DNA of 64,000 bases from Thermodesulfitimonas autotrophica (GTDB taxonomy: Bacteria; Bacillota; Desulfotomaculia; Desulfotomaculales; Ammonificaceae): contig NZ_RKRE01000003.1 in assembly GCF_003815015.1 (NCBI RefSeq), positions 248,001 through 312,000 of the forward strand, written 5' to 3'. This document shows, one piece after another, positions 25,131 to 32,481 of this stretch (the first letter of the stretch is position 1; every line of letters starts with the position of its first letter). The notes beneath the pieces are model-generated. The model was not told the origin of the DNA. It was given only the letters and a program-made list of their open reading frames with translations, and searched no databases. A program made the translations under genes and the position numbers.

Positions 25131-25612
25131 TCTTTCGTGTAGCGCCCGTACTCCCAGTCCTTAATCACGAGGGGCGCGGCTTCCAGCCGCGGGGTGTTGC
25201 CCTCTATCACTTCACCGACGAAAAGTACGTGGTCGCCGGCGGGGTGGATGCTTACCACCCGACACGCGAGGTTCGCCACGCAGTCGGCAAGGAGCGGCAC
25301 TTTTACTTTTTGCGCCGGCGCGGTCTTGATGCCCAGTTCTTTCACTTTGTCTACATCACGGCCGGAACGGCTGCCGCAAAATTCGGCCCACTGCTGCTGG
25401 TCGGCCGCCAAGATGCTTACCACGAATTCGCCGTTCGCGGTTAAAAGCTCGTAAGTGTAACGCTCAGGCGCGACGGAGACCATCACCAGCGGCGGGCGGA
25501 AAGAGACCTGGCTCACCCAGGAGGCGGTCATCAGGTTGTGCCGGCCGCCGGCGTAAGTGCCGATGAGCGTCACTGGCCAGGGAAGCAAGCGGAGCGCCTG
25601 TTTCACGGCCAA
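25127..25612 (-). CDS. Flavin reductase family protein (FMN-binding split barrel)
   Basis: A 161-residue FMN-binding protein of the flavin-reductase-like group. Features: TASWVSQVSFRPPLVMVSVAP in the usual FMN-phosphate region, and NGEFVVSIL, AGDHVLFVGEV later. Likely reduces or carries flavin using NAD(P)H in the cytosol; in anaerobes related proteins serve as electron-transfer flavoproteins (hypothesis only). Convergent with the DUF1848 gene with a 4-bp overlap. An ATG-less start is possible (GTG at 25606 is near a GGGAGG site). Confidence 0.88.
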   Translation of the reverse strand: MAVKQALRLLPWPVTLIGTYAGGRHNLMTASWVSQVSFRPPLVMVSVAPERYTYELLTANGEFVVSILAADQQQWAEFCGSRSGRDVDKVKELGIKTAPAQKVKVPLLADCVANLACRVVSIHPAGDHVLFVGEVIEGNTPRLEAAPLVIKDWEYGRYTKD

Positions 25613-25911
25613 AACCTCCCTTCACAAATTCTATTCCTTTACTATTCCACGACCGCGTTCCTTTTCCTTTTTCGGGCGCCATTTTTAAAGCGCCGCAAAT
25701 TTTCCTGGCGGAAGGTGGGATTGTAAACTTCGAAGCAGGAACAAGACGTTTTAGAAAGAAATAAAGCCATTATGATCGCAGTAGGGAACATAACCAAGAG
25801 TTTTGACGGTTTTGCTAGGCGGCGAGGTGCTCGTCCGGCGCGAGGCGGCGCTGCCGGATTAACGGCCGCGGCGGCTGCAGGACCATTTATTCGTAGGAAA
25901 GTGGGAAAATC
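25613..25911. other. Gene-poor stretch with decayed reading frames
   Basis: No intact gene is seen. An ATG at 25772 starts MIAVGNITKSFDGF, like the first residues of an ABC ATPase, and then becomes meaningless Arg/Ala-rich sequence; another frame nearby reads LLGGEVLVRREAALPD and stops. These may be fragments of lost genes. The left part is the promoter side of the flavin reductase gene. Confidence 0.3.
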
Positions 25912-26229
25912 GTGAAAAAACGCGGGAAATTCGGTCTTTTGCTCGCCCTCTTTCTATCGGTGGGGCTGCTCGCCGGGCTGGGCTATCTTCGCTCTCCATC
26001 GGCGACGCCTGAGGCAGCGATCCGGAAGTATGTCTTTTTGCAGGGGCTTTCTTCGGTGGAAGCCTTTCACCTCCGGATAAAGCGGGGCGACTACGTAGAC
26101 CCGCGGTACGGGCAACAATTTGTTGTAGAGGGCTTCCGGGGCAACGGAACGGGGATGGAAATACATTTCTTTTATCTTAAAAAGACGCCCGTGGGCTGGC
26201 GCGTCGTTTCGGCCGGCACCGGGCCTTAG
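25912..26229 (+). CDS. Small exported or membrane-anchored protein, unknown
   Basis: A 105-residue protein starting with GTG. Residues 8-26 form a hydrophobic signal or anchor after a KKRGK basic start. The rest is a small soluble domain with FHLRIKRGDYVDPRYG and a conserved-looking C-terminus ending GWRVVSAGTGP, reminiscent of compact alpha/beta domains that begin lipoprotein-like proteins, but I do not recognise it. A near-copy of its last 11 codons occurs at 31660-31704, so the gene or part of it was once duplicated. It lies 14 bp before the next gene, probably one operon. Confidence 0.6.
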   Translation: MKKRGKFGLLLALFLSVGLLAGLGYLRSPSATPEAAIRKYVFLQGLSSVEAFHLRIKRGDYVDPRYGQQFVVEGFRGNGTGMEIHFFYLKKTPVGWRVVSAGTGP

Positions 26230-26243
26230 GGGAGGTTTAGCCG

Positions 26244-26591
26244 GTGGGATTTTCCTACGACGCCCTGTTGTTGCCCTTCCTTTTGCTCTTGGGGGCTGTC
26301 CTCTTCGCCTTTTACCTTGCTCCCCTTTATCGCCGGGGCGGCAAACGGTTTCCTGGAGGCCCCGCGGCGGATGCCGGGAACCGGAACGTTTCGGAAGACG
26401 CCCGCTGCCTGCGCTGCAACGCCAAACTCGAACTTCTCGGCACCGAAAAGTTCCGCTGCGGCGGCACCAGCGGCGGTTGGAAACTGATCTTCGGCGAATG
26501 GGCGGAACTCGGGGAGCAGATGATGCCGTTGGAGGTCTGGGTCTGCCCCCGCTGTCGGAAGGTGGAGTTCCGGGTGCCGGCAGAGAATTGA
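26244..26591 (+). CDS. Membrane-anchored zinc-ribbon protein, unknown
   Basis: A 115-residue protein with one N-terminal membrane helix (about 8-27), then a soluble domain with two cysteine pairs, ARCLRCNAK and WVCPRCRKVEF, separated by 50 residues. The pairs are spaced like a zinc ribbon interrupted by a loop containing FRCGGTSGGW. Function unknown. The start codon follows GGGGAGG at 26229-26235. It follows the 105-residue gene by 14 bp. After it the region becomes a patchwork of fragments. Confidence 0.65.
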   Translation: MGFSYDALLLPFLLLLGAVLFAFYLAPLYRRGGKRFPGGPAADAGNRNVSEDARCLRCNAKLELLGTEKFRCGGTSGGWKLIFGEWAELGEQMMPLEVWVCPRCRKVEFRVPAEN

Positions 26592-26727
26592 GCCGCTGCG
26601 GCACAACGCCGCAAACGCCAGTTCGCTACTTTTTAGCTATTCCCGGGAATGGAGCAGGACAACAAGCGCTTGGCGGAACTTGAACTGCCGGACCTCCCAA
26701 CCCGGATATCGCGGGACTATCTTATTC

Positions 26728-26940
26728 GGATTGCCTGCCGCGCCGGAAGGCTCTCTTTTGCATATGACCCGGGAAAACGGCGTCTGGAAAATGGACCAGT
26801 GCGCCGGTCAGTAGCGGCCGGTGGTGCAGTCGGGTTTCCTTTGGTTTTCAAAGGCGCTGCCTGAGCTGGCGGTCAGCGTAACGGCAGAAGAAGCAAAGCG
26901 GGGAAGTCTTGGGAGGAGTGATAAGCCGCTGAGCGAGGCC
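26728..26940 (+). repeat. 213-bp direct repeat, copy 1
   Basis: Identical to 29474-29686 (offset 2746) over 213 bp apart from one visible C/T difference near the right end (CCGCTGAG here, CCGTTGAG there). One frame reads the apparent 3' end of a gene, GSLLHMTRENGVWKMDQC, with a TAG; no complete gene is inside. Both flanks differ between copies, and there are no terminal inverted repeats or transposase, so it looks like a segmental duplication. Confidence 0.92.
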
Positions 26941-27035
26941 GCCGAGCATAATGAGGCCGGCCATCGAGATGATGTTGAGAGTGTTACGGGTGAGCGCCAG
27001 GGCGAAAAGGGTGCCGACCGGGGCGAATAGGGGTT
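26941..27035 (-). pseudogene. Fragment like an RND-type efflux pump
   Basis: On the minus strand one frame reads FAPVGTLFALALTRN followed by TLNIISMAGLIMLGG. This is very like the membrane segment of AcrB/CusA-type pumps that precedes the conserved NNAIVL stretch. The similarity stops at 26941, exactly where repeat copy 1 begins, and is lost upstream near 27035. It covers only about 30 codons of a thousand-residue protein, so it is a relic cut by the rearrangement that placed the repeat. Confidence 0.4.
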
Positions 27036-27162
27036 TTTGGCTCCGTAGTTCGGAACTCTACCGCAGAGGAGAGCGACTTGGATTCATTACTAAAACCGCA
27101 GGCTCTGGCATAGCATAGAAGAGCATATAGCCTTAAAGGGCTGCTCTCCAGGAGGCAGCCCT

Positions 27163-27552
27163 TCAGGTGTTGTTCGGGTTTTGCTCCTCTTTTAAGGCAA
27201 GTTTTTCGCCAACCACCCGGGCGAGCTGGTAGTTGATGTACTGGTTGAGGCTTACCCCTTCCGCCCGAGCTCTCTCCATTAATCTGCGGTGAAGCGATTT
27301 GGGCGTCCGGAGCAAGATGCGTCCGCTATACTCTTCAGGGATTGGCTCCGGCACAGGCTCCCCGTGCTCCAGGGCGTCGGCGATCCACGCCCGTTTAGCA
27401 TCCTCGATCATCGCCATTGCTTCCTCAACCGTGTCTCCCTGGGAGATGCATCCGGGGAGCTCCGGGATTTCAACGGCGTACCCTCCTTCGGGGGAAGGGT
27501 GCAACACAATCTTGTACGGGAGACTCAGGTAATACTCCAGAGTCTTAGCCAT
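27163..27552 (-). CDS. hicB: HicB-family antitoxin with ribbon-helix-helix domain
   Basis: The antitoxin partner of the HicA-like toxin. The 129-residue product has a HicB RNase-H-like fold (about 1-75, IVLHPSPEGGYAVEIPELPGCISQGDT with EEAMAMIEDA) and a C-terminal RHH-like DNA-binding segment, RTPKSLHRRLMERARAEGVSLNQYI. The start is the ATG at 27552, overlapping the upstream hicA by 8 bp; the frame extends upstream through hicA but that part is a shadow. It should bind HicA and repress the operon. Confidence 0.9.
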   Translation of the reverse strand: MAKTLEYYLSLPYKIVLHPSPEGGYAVEIPELPGCISQGDTVEEAMAMIEDAKRAWIADALEHGEPVPEPIPEEYSGRILLRTPKSLHRRLMERARAEGVSLNQYINYQLARVVGEKLALKEEQNPNNT

Positions 27553-27793
27553 TTTCGTCGGCCTCCTCTTCGAGCAATTTGATGGCCCGCACCACATAGG
27601 CTTGAAGGATGTAGGGCCGCCGGTAAGGAACGACCAGCTTTTGACGCCCCCGGCGGTACACATAGTGACTGGAGCCGCTGCCGGGTTGGGACCTCGTGAA
27701 GCCCATTTTTCGAAGCACCTTGTCGAGTTCCTCAAACCGGACAGCCTTCGGGTTGCGCTTTATCTTTTCCAGCAGTTTCTTGAGTTCTCCCAC
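27545..27793 (-). CDS. hicA: HicA-family toxin
   Basis: An 82-residue toxin of the HicA double-stranded-RNA-binding fold, expected to cut mRNA when free of HicB. Seen: RFEELDKVLRKMGFTRSQPGSGSSHYVYRR, with the catalytic His in GSSHYVY, and a C-terminal VVRAIKLLEE. It is longer than minimal HicA proteins (about 60 residues) because of an N-terminal helix. It precedes hicB and overlaps it by 8 bp. Confidence 0.87.
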   Translation of the reverse strand: MGELKKLLEKIKRNPKAVRFEELDKVLRKMGFTRSQPGSGSSHYVYRRGRQKLVVPYRRPYILQAYVVRAIKLLEEEADENG

Positions 27794-27823
27794 CGGGGCT
27801 TTCCCTTCTTCTTTTTAATAGAT

Positions 27824-27843
27824 GATAGCACATGCGATAGCAC
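27824..27843 (-). promoter_or_regulatory. Candidate hicAB operator (direct repeats)
   Basis: GATAGCAC occurs twice, at 27824-27831 and 27836-27843, one turn-like 12 bp apart, just upstream of hicA. On the minus strand a TATTAA -10-like box lies between the repeats and the start codon. Placement fits binding by the RHH domain of HicB. Confidence 0.4.
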
Positions 27844-27960
27844 ACGGCAAGTTCCGAATTGGTCTAAAAAAACACGGACGCCTCGGTGAGCATACCCATC
27901 TTTTTTTTGCGGGCCTTGCCGCCCGTCTGACGAAAACTTGGTCTCCGTTTCGGGAAACAA

Positions 27961-27990
27961 TTGACGTACAGGTTCTTCTTTCGCTACAAT
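27961..27990 (+). promoter_or_regulatory. Promoter of the GAF-LuxR gene
   Basis: TTGACG at 27961-27966, an 18-bp spacer and TACAAT at 27985-27990. It leaves an untranslated leader of about 110 nt before the ATG at 28110. Confidence 0.6.
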
Positions 27991-28109
27991 GGGTGGCAAA
28001 TGATGCTGTAAAGCAGAAAGCGACAAAAAACCGCTCAGGAACCCCGTTTTTACCCGGCAAGAGCCGAAAAAAGAACAATACCCTGTTTTTGCTGCCGTTC
28101 CGAGGCGTG

Positions 28110-28957
28110 ATGACTGTGGCCCCTTTTCCGCCCGGGCCGGAGGATTACCGTCCTTACCTCTGCTCAGGGGCAGAGTTGGCGGAATCTTACGTCCGCTGCC
28201 GTGCTAGTGGGGTGCTGCCGGAACTTGCCCGGCCGCGTAAAATCCTGCCCCCAGCCCGGCTTACATCCCGCCTCAAAGCCAACGCCGCCCTCCTCACTTT
28301 GGTCGAGCGCTTCATCACCCCGGTAGGCTTTACCAGCCCGCAGAGGAGCTACATCTACATCCTCTGCGACAAAGACCTGGTGGCGCTCAAAATCTTCGCC
28401 GCTGCAGATGTCTTGGCCGCCACCGAAAAAGCCGGCGTCAAGCCCGGCACCGTCTTTACCGAAGCGAGCTGCGGCACGAACGCCTTAGCACTGGCGCGGG
28501 AGCACCAGCGCCTCGTAGCCATTCGCGGGGAGCAGCACTACTGCCGGCTTTTTAAAGACTGGTGGTGCGTCGCCAGCCCACTAAAAGACCCAGAAGGCGA
28601 AATCTTGGGCTACCTCGACATTTCAATGCACGCGGAAAAGGAACTGGGTTTAGCTGCCGCACACCTGCGGACACTAGTTGACTCGATGCAGCGGGAGTTT
28701 TTGTTGTTGGAGCTATCGCAGCGCGGGCAAGCTGACCTTCTCGCACCGGTGTCGCTCCATATCCCACCGGAAGTAGAACGGAAACTTACGCGGCGGGAAC
28801 GCGAGGTGCTGCAGCTCATATTGGATGGCTGGACGATGCAGAGATCGCAAGACGACTTTATATGAGCACCGGGACAGCGAAAACCCACCGTCGAAACATC
28901 TACCAGAAGCTTGGCGTCAGTAACTTGCGGGAACTGCTGGCCAAACTCAGCCGCTGA
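28110..28957 (+). pseudogene. GAF-LuxR transcriptional regulator, frameshifted in the HTH
   Basis: An intended product of about 282 residues with an N-terminal AcoR-like GAF region (about 1-190: YLCSGAELAESY, FTEASCGTNALALA, GYLDISMHAE) and a C-terminal LuxR-type helix-turn-helix. The frame runs through LTRREREVLQLILDGWT and then breaks; the rest of the HTH (DAEIARRLYMSTG, then IYQKLGVSNLRELL and TGA at 28955) continues in another frame. One missing G at about 28835 explains it. The open frame ends instead at 28865. Either a decayed gene, a sequencing error or a slippage site. A truncated paralogue lies at 31247. Confidence 0.75.
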
Positions 28958-29239
28958 TTAATGGCGACCACTTTCGGTAGGCCCCTTTTTTCTTTCCCTC
29001 TGAGGTAGGCCCACTAAAAACGATAGTCTACTATTTTTGCAGTAAAAAATACCATTTTGTGGTATTTATACCGGAGCGCGGTCAGGCTACGCTGTGGTAA
29101 AAAGCGGGCACAAGAAGTTTTGGCCAGGGGGTGGTGATGATACCGGAGAACTTTCGGCAAAGAGGTTTCTGAAAAGAAGTTTCATAAGCAGGAAGGCAGA
29201 CTTTGGCAACGAATTTAAGCGTGAAGGAGGAACAAAACG

Positions 29240-29550
29240 GTGTTAAAACAACACAGCCACTATAAGCGGGGCGCTTTGATAACGCCCTTAACAATCTTAC
29301 TAACGGTTCTGAATGTACAGCGTGGTTCGCGGTCGTGGGATGGTCTATTCGGTTGTCGTTCGCGATAAGGTCCGGTGGCGCCTGCTGGTCCGCAAACTTT
29401 CCGGCAAAGAGGAACTGGTGATTGACAAGGGAGCTTATCTTAAAGCGGCGACCGGGCGTATATCCTGGCGGAGGGATTGCCTGCCGCGCCGGAAGGCTCT
29501 CTTTTGCATATGACCCGGGAAAACGGCGTCTGGAAAATGGACCAGTGCGC
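29240..29550 (+). pseudogene. Decayed propeller-type membrane protein gene
   Basis: A GTG at 29240 with GGAGG 9 bases upstream starts VLKQHSHYKRGALITPLTIL, a basic start and hydrophobic anchor. The sense then moves to another frame at about 29312 (VYSVVVRDKVRWRLLVRKLSG, then KEELVIDKGAYLKAATGRISW), which looks like beta-propeller blades. A third frame inside repeat copy 2 carries an apparent C-terminus. At least two frame changes make this non-functional. The intact gene at 29744 may be a relative. Confidence 0.5.
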
Positions 29551-29686
29551 CGGTCAGTAGCGGCCGGTGGTGCAGTCGGGTTTCCTTTGGTTTTCAAAGG
29601 CGCTGCCTGAGCTGGCGGTCAGCGTAACGGCAGAAGAAGCAAAGCGGGGAAGTCTTGGGAGGAGTGATAAGCCGTTGAGCGAGGCC
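29474..29686 (+). repeat. 213-bp direct repeat, copy 2
   Basis: Second copy of the block at 26728-26940, same orientation, one visible mismatch. Here it overlaps the 3' end of the decayed gene and ends 57 bp before the start codon of the intact propeller gene, so it may carry that gene's upstream region. Confidence 0.92.
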
Positions 29687-29743
29687 TGGCGGCTCTGAAG
29701 AAGTGTTACTGAGCGGATTTTGCTCGCGAAGGAGGGAAAGCAA

Positions 29744-31114
29744 GTGAGACGGAGGACAGTTATCTTATCGGCGGTCGGCTTGATGATCGTTTCGCTGCTA
29801 GTTGCCGTGCCTCTTTTAGCCTCCCGGGACAAGTGGAGCTATTTAGGCCCTGAGAATTACCAGTTGGTAGCCGTAGCCGATAACGTCCCTGTGGTCTTCA
29901 ATGCTCTTCAGGACAGGGACAAGGAGAAAGTCAGAGAAGCGGTAAGCGGCACTTTTCGCGAAAGCGGCGTCGAAGTATTTGAGCAGGGGAGGAACCCTGA
30001 TCTCAAAACCCGGTGGGAAGATGACCGACCGGAGATCCTACCACCTTTAACCTTCAAGAAGATTACGCCGCAGAATACCCTTGCCGGTCTGCGCAAAGAA
30101 GTCTTTGAAGTTTTCTGCAAGGGCAGGGAGGAAACGATAAAGGTAAAATTAGCGAAGCTCTGTGTAAACGACAAAAGCATTTTGGTGGCCGCGAACCCGG
30201 AATCGTCGTCTTCCGGACTCGTCTCTTCGCCGGATAACACTAGGTGCTTGGTTGCCACGGAGAAGGAGCTCTGGCTCATTGAGGCCGGGAAAGAAGACGC
30301 CGTCAAGATTTCAAAGGATGTGTTCAACGGGAAAACTTACGCGGAATTAAGGAGCGAATTACAAAAGAAACTTGCCGGAGAAGAAGGCCCTGCGGTTTTA
30401 TGGTGGAACGATAACCCCGTCTTTAGCCCCGATGGTTCCAAGATAGTCTACATGACGAACAGGGATTGCGTCGCATCCGGTGGGAGTTCGCTCTGGCTTT
30501 ATGACCTTGCCACCAGGAAGGAGCGGCCGCTGGTCAGGAACGTTGCCGGAGAACACTACCGGTGCAAAGCGTGGGTGGACAATAGCCACGTAATCTACCA
30601 AAAATTCGCGCGAGGCGCAAGCCGCTATTTTATAGCTGATCTCCAGGGTAACTCTATAGAACTTAAACTTGAGGGGCAAAAACCAGAGATATTCGCCGTT
30701 CATAACGGTTTGCTTGCTTATACCCCTGATTGCACGGCTCCTAAAACCGTTTGCATAGCGAAAATTTCTTTCTCCGACTTCTCCATCACGAGAATATACG
30801 AGAAGACGATTGGCGGGGCATTGCGCGAGGTGATGCCGGGCACCACCTATCGCCCCCGCGGTTACTTTGCCCCCGACGGCTCGCGCTTGGCTTACCTTTT
30901 TGCCCCGGATACCGGCGAGACCGTTCAGCAGATCGCTATAGTGGACCTGGCGGCGAAAAAAGAGGTTGTCCTTAAGGAAGCTCCTTCAAAGGAAGGCACA
31001 AGAGCGATTTTCTATGATTTCGATTGGCTTGATGGTCGGCGGCTGCTCGTGCGCGTATCGCGGGTCGTAAATGGGATGAGCGAGATCTCCTCTTGGATTT
31101 ACGTGAGGGGGTAG
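29744..31114 (+). CDS. Membrane-anchored TolB/WD40-like beta-propeller protein
   Basis: A 456-residue protein with an N-terminal anchor (about 6-26) and an extracytoplasmic body. Propeller-like blades are visible as FSPDGSKIVYMTNRD and FAPDGSRLAYLF, each with the S/A-PDG-S-K turn of PD40 repeats. Cys residues (CKGR, LCVN, DCVA, YRCKA, DCTAP) are frequent. Function unknown; such proteins often bind ligands or partners at the cell surface. The GTG start at 29744 has GGAGGG 7 bases upstream. Base composition is visibly less GC-rich than in the core genes, and both neighbours are broken, so transfer is possible. Confidence 0.65.
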   Translation: MRRRTVILSAVGLMIVSLLVAVPLLASRDKWSYLGPENYQLVAVADNVPVVFNALQDRDKEKVREAVSGTFRESGVEVFEQGRNPDLKTRWEDDRPEILPPLTFKKITPQNTLAGLRKEVFEVFCKGREETIKVKLAKLCVNDKSILVAANPESSSSGLVSSPDNTRCLVATEKELWLIEAGKEDAVKISKDVFNGKTYAELRSELQKKLAGEEGPAVLWWNDNPVFSPDGSKIVYMTNRDCVASGGSSLWLYDLATRKERPLVRNVAGEHYRCKAWVDNSHVIYQKFARGASRYFIADLQGNSIELKLEGQKPEIFAVHNGLLAYTPDCTAPKTVCIAKISFSDFSITRIYEKTIGGALREVMPGTTYRPRGYFAPDGSRLAYLFAPDTGETVQQIAIVDLAAKKEVVLKEAPSKEGTRAIFYDFDWLDGRRLLVRVSRVVNGMSEISSWIYVRG

Positions 31115-31246
31115 ATCACGGTTCCCTTTTTAGTTCACCTTAAAATTCGGCCGTTTTTCCCGGCGCAAGCCAAGCGTCTTTTATCCAGGGTTTCGGCCAG
31201 GCTATCGGGGTTCTATAGGCTAAAACGTAGACTTCCCCTTTTTTGT

Positions 31247-31567
31247 TTGCAAGTTTTACCTTACCTCTGCTCAGGGGCAGAGTTGGCGGAATCTTACGTC
31301 CGCTGCCGTGCTAGTGGGGTGCCGCCGGAACTCACAAGGCCCCGCGCAATTGTATCCCCAGCCCGGCTTACATCCTGCCTCGAAGCCAACGCCACCCTCC
31401 TTTCCTTGATTGAGCAATTGATCACCCCCGCCTGCTGCGCTGGCCCGCAAAGGGGGTGTATCTACATCTTCTGCGACCTGGACTTGGTGACGCTCAAAAT
31501 CTTCGCTGCGCCGGAGGTTTTAACCACCACCGAAGGGGCCGGCGTCAAGCGAGGTAACGTGAGATGA
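31247..31567 (+). pseudogene. Truncated paralogue of the GAF-LuxR regulator
   Basis: Matches the N-terminal third of the gene at 28110 from YLCSGAELAESYVRC onward (28153 here equals 31258), nearly identical at first and then diverged, with AKIF-like LKIFAA and GAGVK shared. It stops at GVKRGNVR with TGA and lacks the rest of the GAF domain and the HTH. Probably a decayed duplicate, kept in the same orientation 3.1 kb away. Confidence 0.7.
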
Positions 31568-31659
31568 TTCTCAAGAAAAAGTTGTTCGGCAGTTATCTAG
31601 AAGGAATAGCTGCGTGGACCCGTGCTACGGCTAGCGGTGCGTGAGGGCACCCGGGTTGC

Positions 31660-31704
31660 CAGAGCGGGGCTGGTACGTTACCTCGGCCGGCACCGGGCCC
31701 TAAA
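31660..31704 (+). pseudogene. Stray copy of the 3' end of the 25912 gene
   Basis: The bases encode GWYVTSAGTGP and a stop, against GWRVVSAGTGP and a stop at the end of the protein at 25912-26229. Nothing upstream reads as the rest of that protein. Confidence 0.55.
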
Positions 31705-31742
31705 ACGCGGACGAAGATTTCCTGTCGGGCCGGTGAAACCTC

Positions 31743-31771
31743 TTGCCGGCCGGGCAAAGATGTGGTAAACT
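31743..31771 (+). promoter_or_regulatory. Candidate promoter of the small-protein / sdpRI / ykn cluster
   Basis: TTGCCG at 31743-31748, a 17-bp spacer and TAAACT at 31766-31771, directly before the dyad at 31776-31815. Confidence 0.45.
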
Positions 31772-31775
31772 TTGA

Positions 31776-31815
31776 GTAAATATTTAGATGATTTTCGAAT
31801 TGTCTAAGAATTTAC
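31776..31815 (+). promoter_or_regulatory. Dyad, candidate SdpR operator
   Basis: GTAAAT-AT-TTAGA and TCTAA-GA-ATTTAC are arms of an inverted repeat (31776-31788 and 31803-31815) with a 2-base internal mismatch and a 14-bp centre. It starts 4 bp after the -10 box, a classic repressor position. Confidence 0.45.
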
Positions 31816-31849
31816 GGGTGCGAAATTCTGCCGGGAAGGGGGTGGCGTC

Positions 31850-32029
31850 TTGCAGGGTATCGGGATTACGGAGCTTTTTCTGGTGCTTGTGCCGTGGCTG
31901 CTCGTGACCGGCGGTTTCATCGTGCTCCTGGTTGCGGTGTGGCGGCTGATGCGGGCGCACGAGGCGCTCGTGGCCGTGCTGAGGGAGATCGCCGGCAATC
32001 TTAAAAAGGGACCGGATGACGGCCGGTAG
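31850..32029 (+). CDS. Small single-helix membrane protein (59 aa)
   Basis: A 59-residue protein starting with TTG, with AAGGGGGTGG 8 bases upstream. Residues about 8-33 (LFLVLVPWLLVTGG then FIVLLVAVW) form one membrane helix, followed by a charged amphipathic tail ending KKGPDDGR. It is too short for most gene callers. Its position between the dyad and sdpR makes it likely to be first in the operon. I do not recognise it; similar short helical proteins accompany many Firmicutes transporters. Confidence 0.6.
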   Translation: MQGIGITELFLVLVPWLLVTGGFIVLLVAVWRLMRAHEALVAVLREIAGNLKKGPDDGR

Positions 32030-32094
32030 TTTTGCCGCGCGGGTTGCGGGTGAGAACGACTGGGGAGCGAGAGGCAGGCGAGGGGTAGGGACAG

Positions 32095-32481
32095 ATGGCG
32101 CTGGGACTGGTTTTTAAAGCCTTAGCGGATGAGACGCGGCGGGAGATCCTGCGGCTCTTGCAGCAAGGGGACCTTACGGCGGGCGAGATTGCGGCGCGGT
32201 TTGCCGTGACGAAGCCGACGGTCTCACACCATTTGAGCGTGCTCAAACAGGCGAACTTGGTGCAGGACTACCGCCGCGGGCAGCACATTTACTACTCGCT
32301 GAACACGACGGTCTTTCAAGAGGCGGCGGCCTGGTTTCTATCGCTGTTGGCGGAAAGTGCGCGAAAAGAGCCAGGCGGCGCACCAGGGAAGGAACAAACC
32401 GGAAGAATAAAGCGGGGAGGCGGTAAGGCGTGCCGGAAAAAAATAAAGGCGAAGGCTATGCCCTCACCTGGGAGGCCTTAA
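32095..32481 (+). CDS. sdpR: SdpR-like ArsR-family repressor
   Basis: A 128-residue winged-helix repressor of the ArsR group. The HTH reads KALADETRREILRLL then FAVTKPTVSHHLSVLKQA, and the wing HIYYSLNTT. No metal-binding cysteines are present in the HTH. The SdpR type controls the adjacent immunity gene and in B. subtilis is sequestered at the membrane by SdpI bound to toxin. The C-terminal tail after residue 90 is Arg/Lys-rich and overlaps the next gene by 52 bp. Start at the ATG with GGGGTAGGGA upstream. Confidence 0.87.
   Translation: MALGLVFKALADETRREILRLLQQGDLTAGEIAARFAVTKPTVSHHLSVLKQANLVQDYRRGQHIYYSLNTTVFQEAAAWFLSLLAESARKEPGGAPGKEQTGRIKRGGGKACRKKIKAKAMPSPGRP

Noticed and set aside
27822-28109. 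96-codon N-terminal extension of the GAF-LuxR gene
   Set aside because: It runs through the promoter at 27961-27990 and the hicAB control region, with no family match.
26728-29686. Insertion sequence or composite transposon bounded by the 213-bp repeats
   Set aside because: No transposase, no terminal inverted repeats, and no target-site duplication were found.
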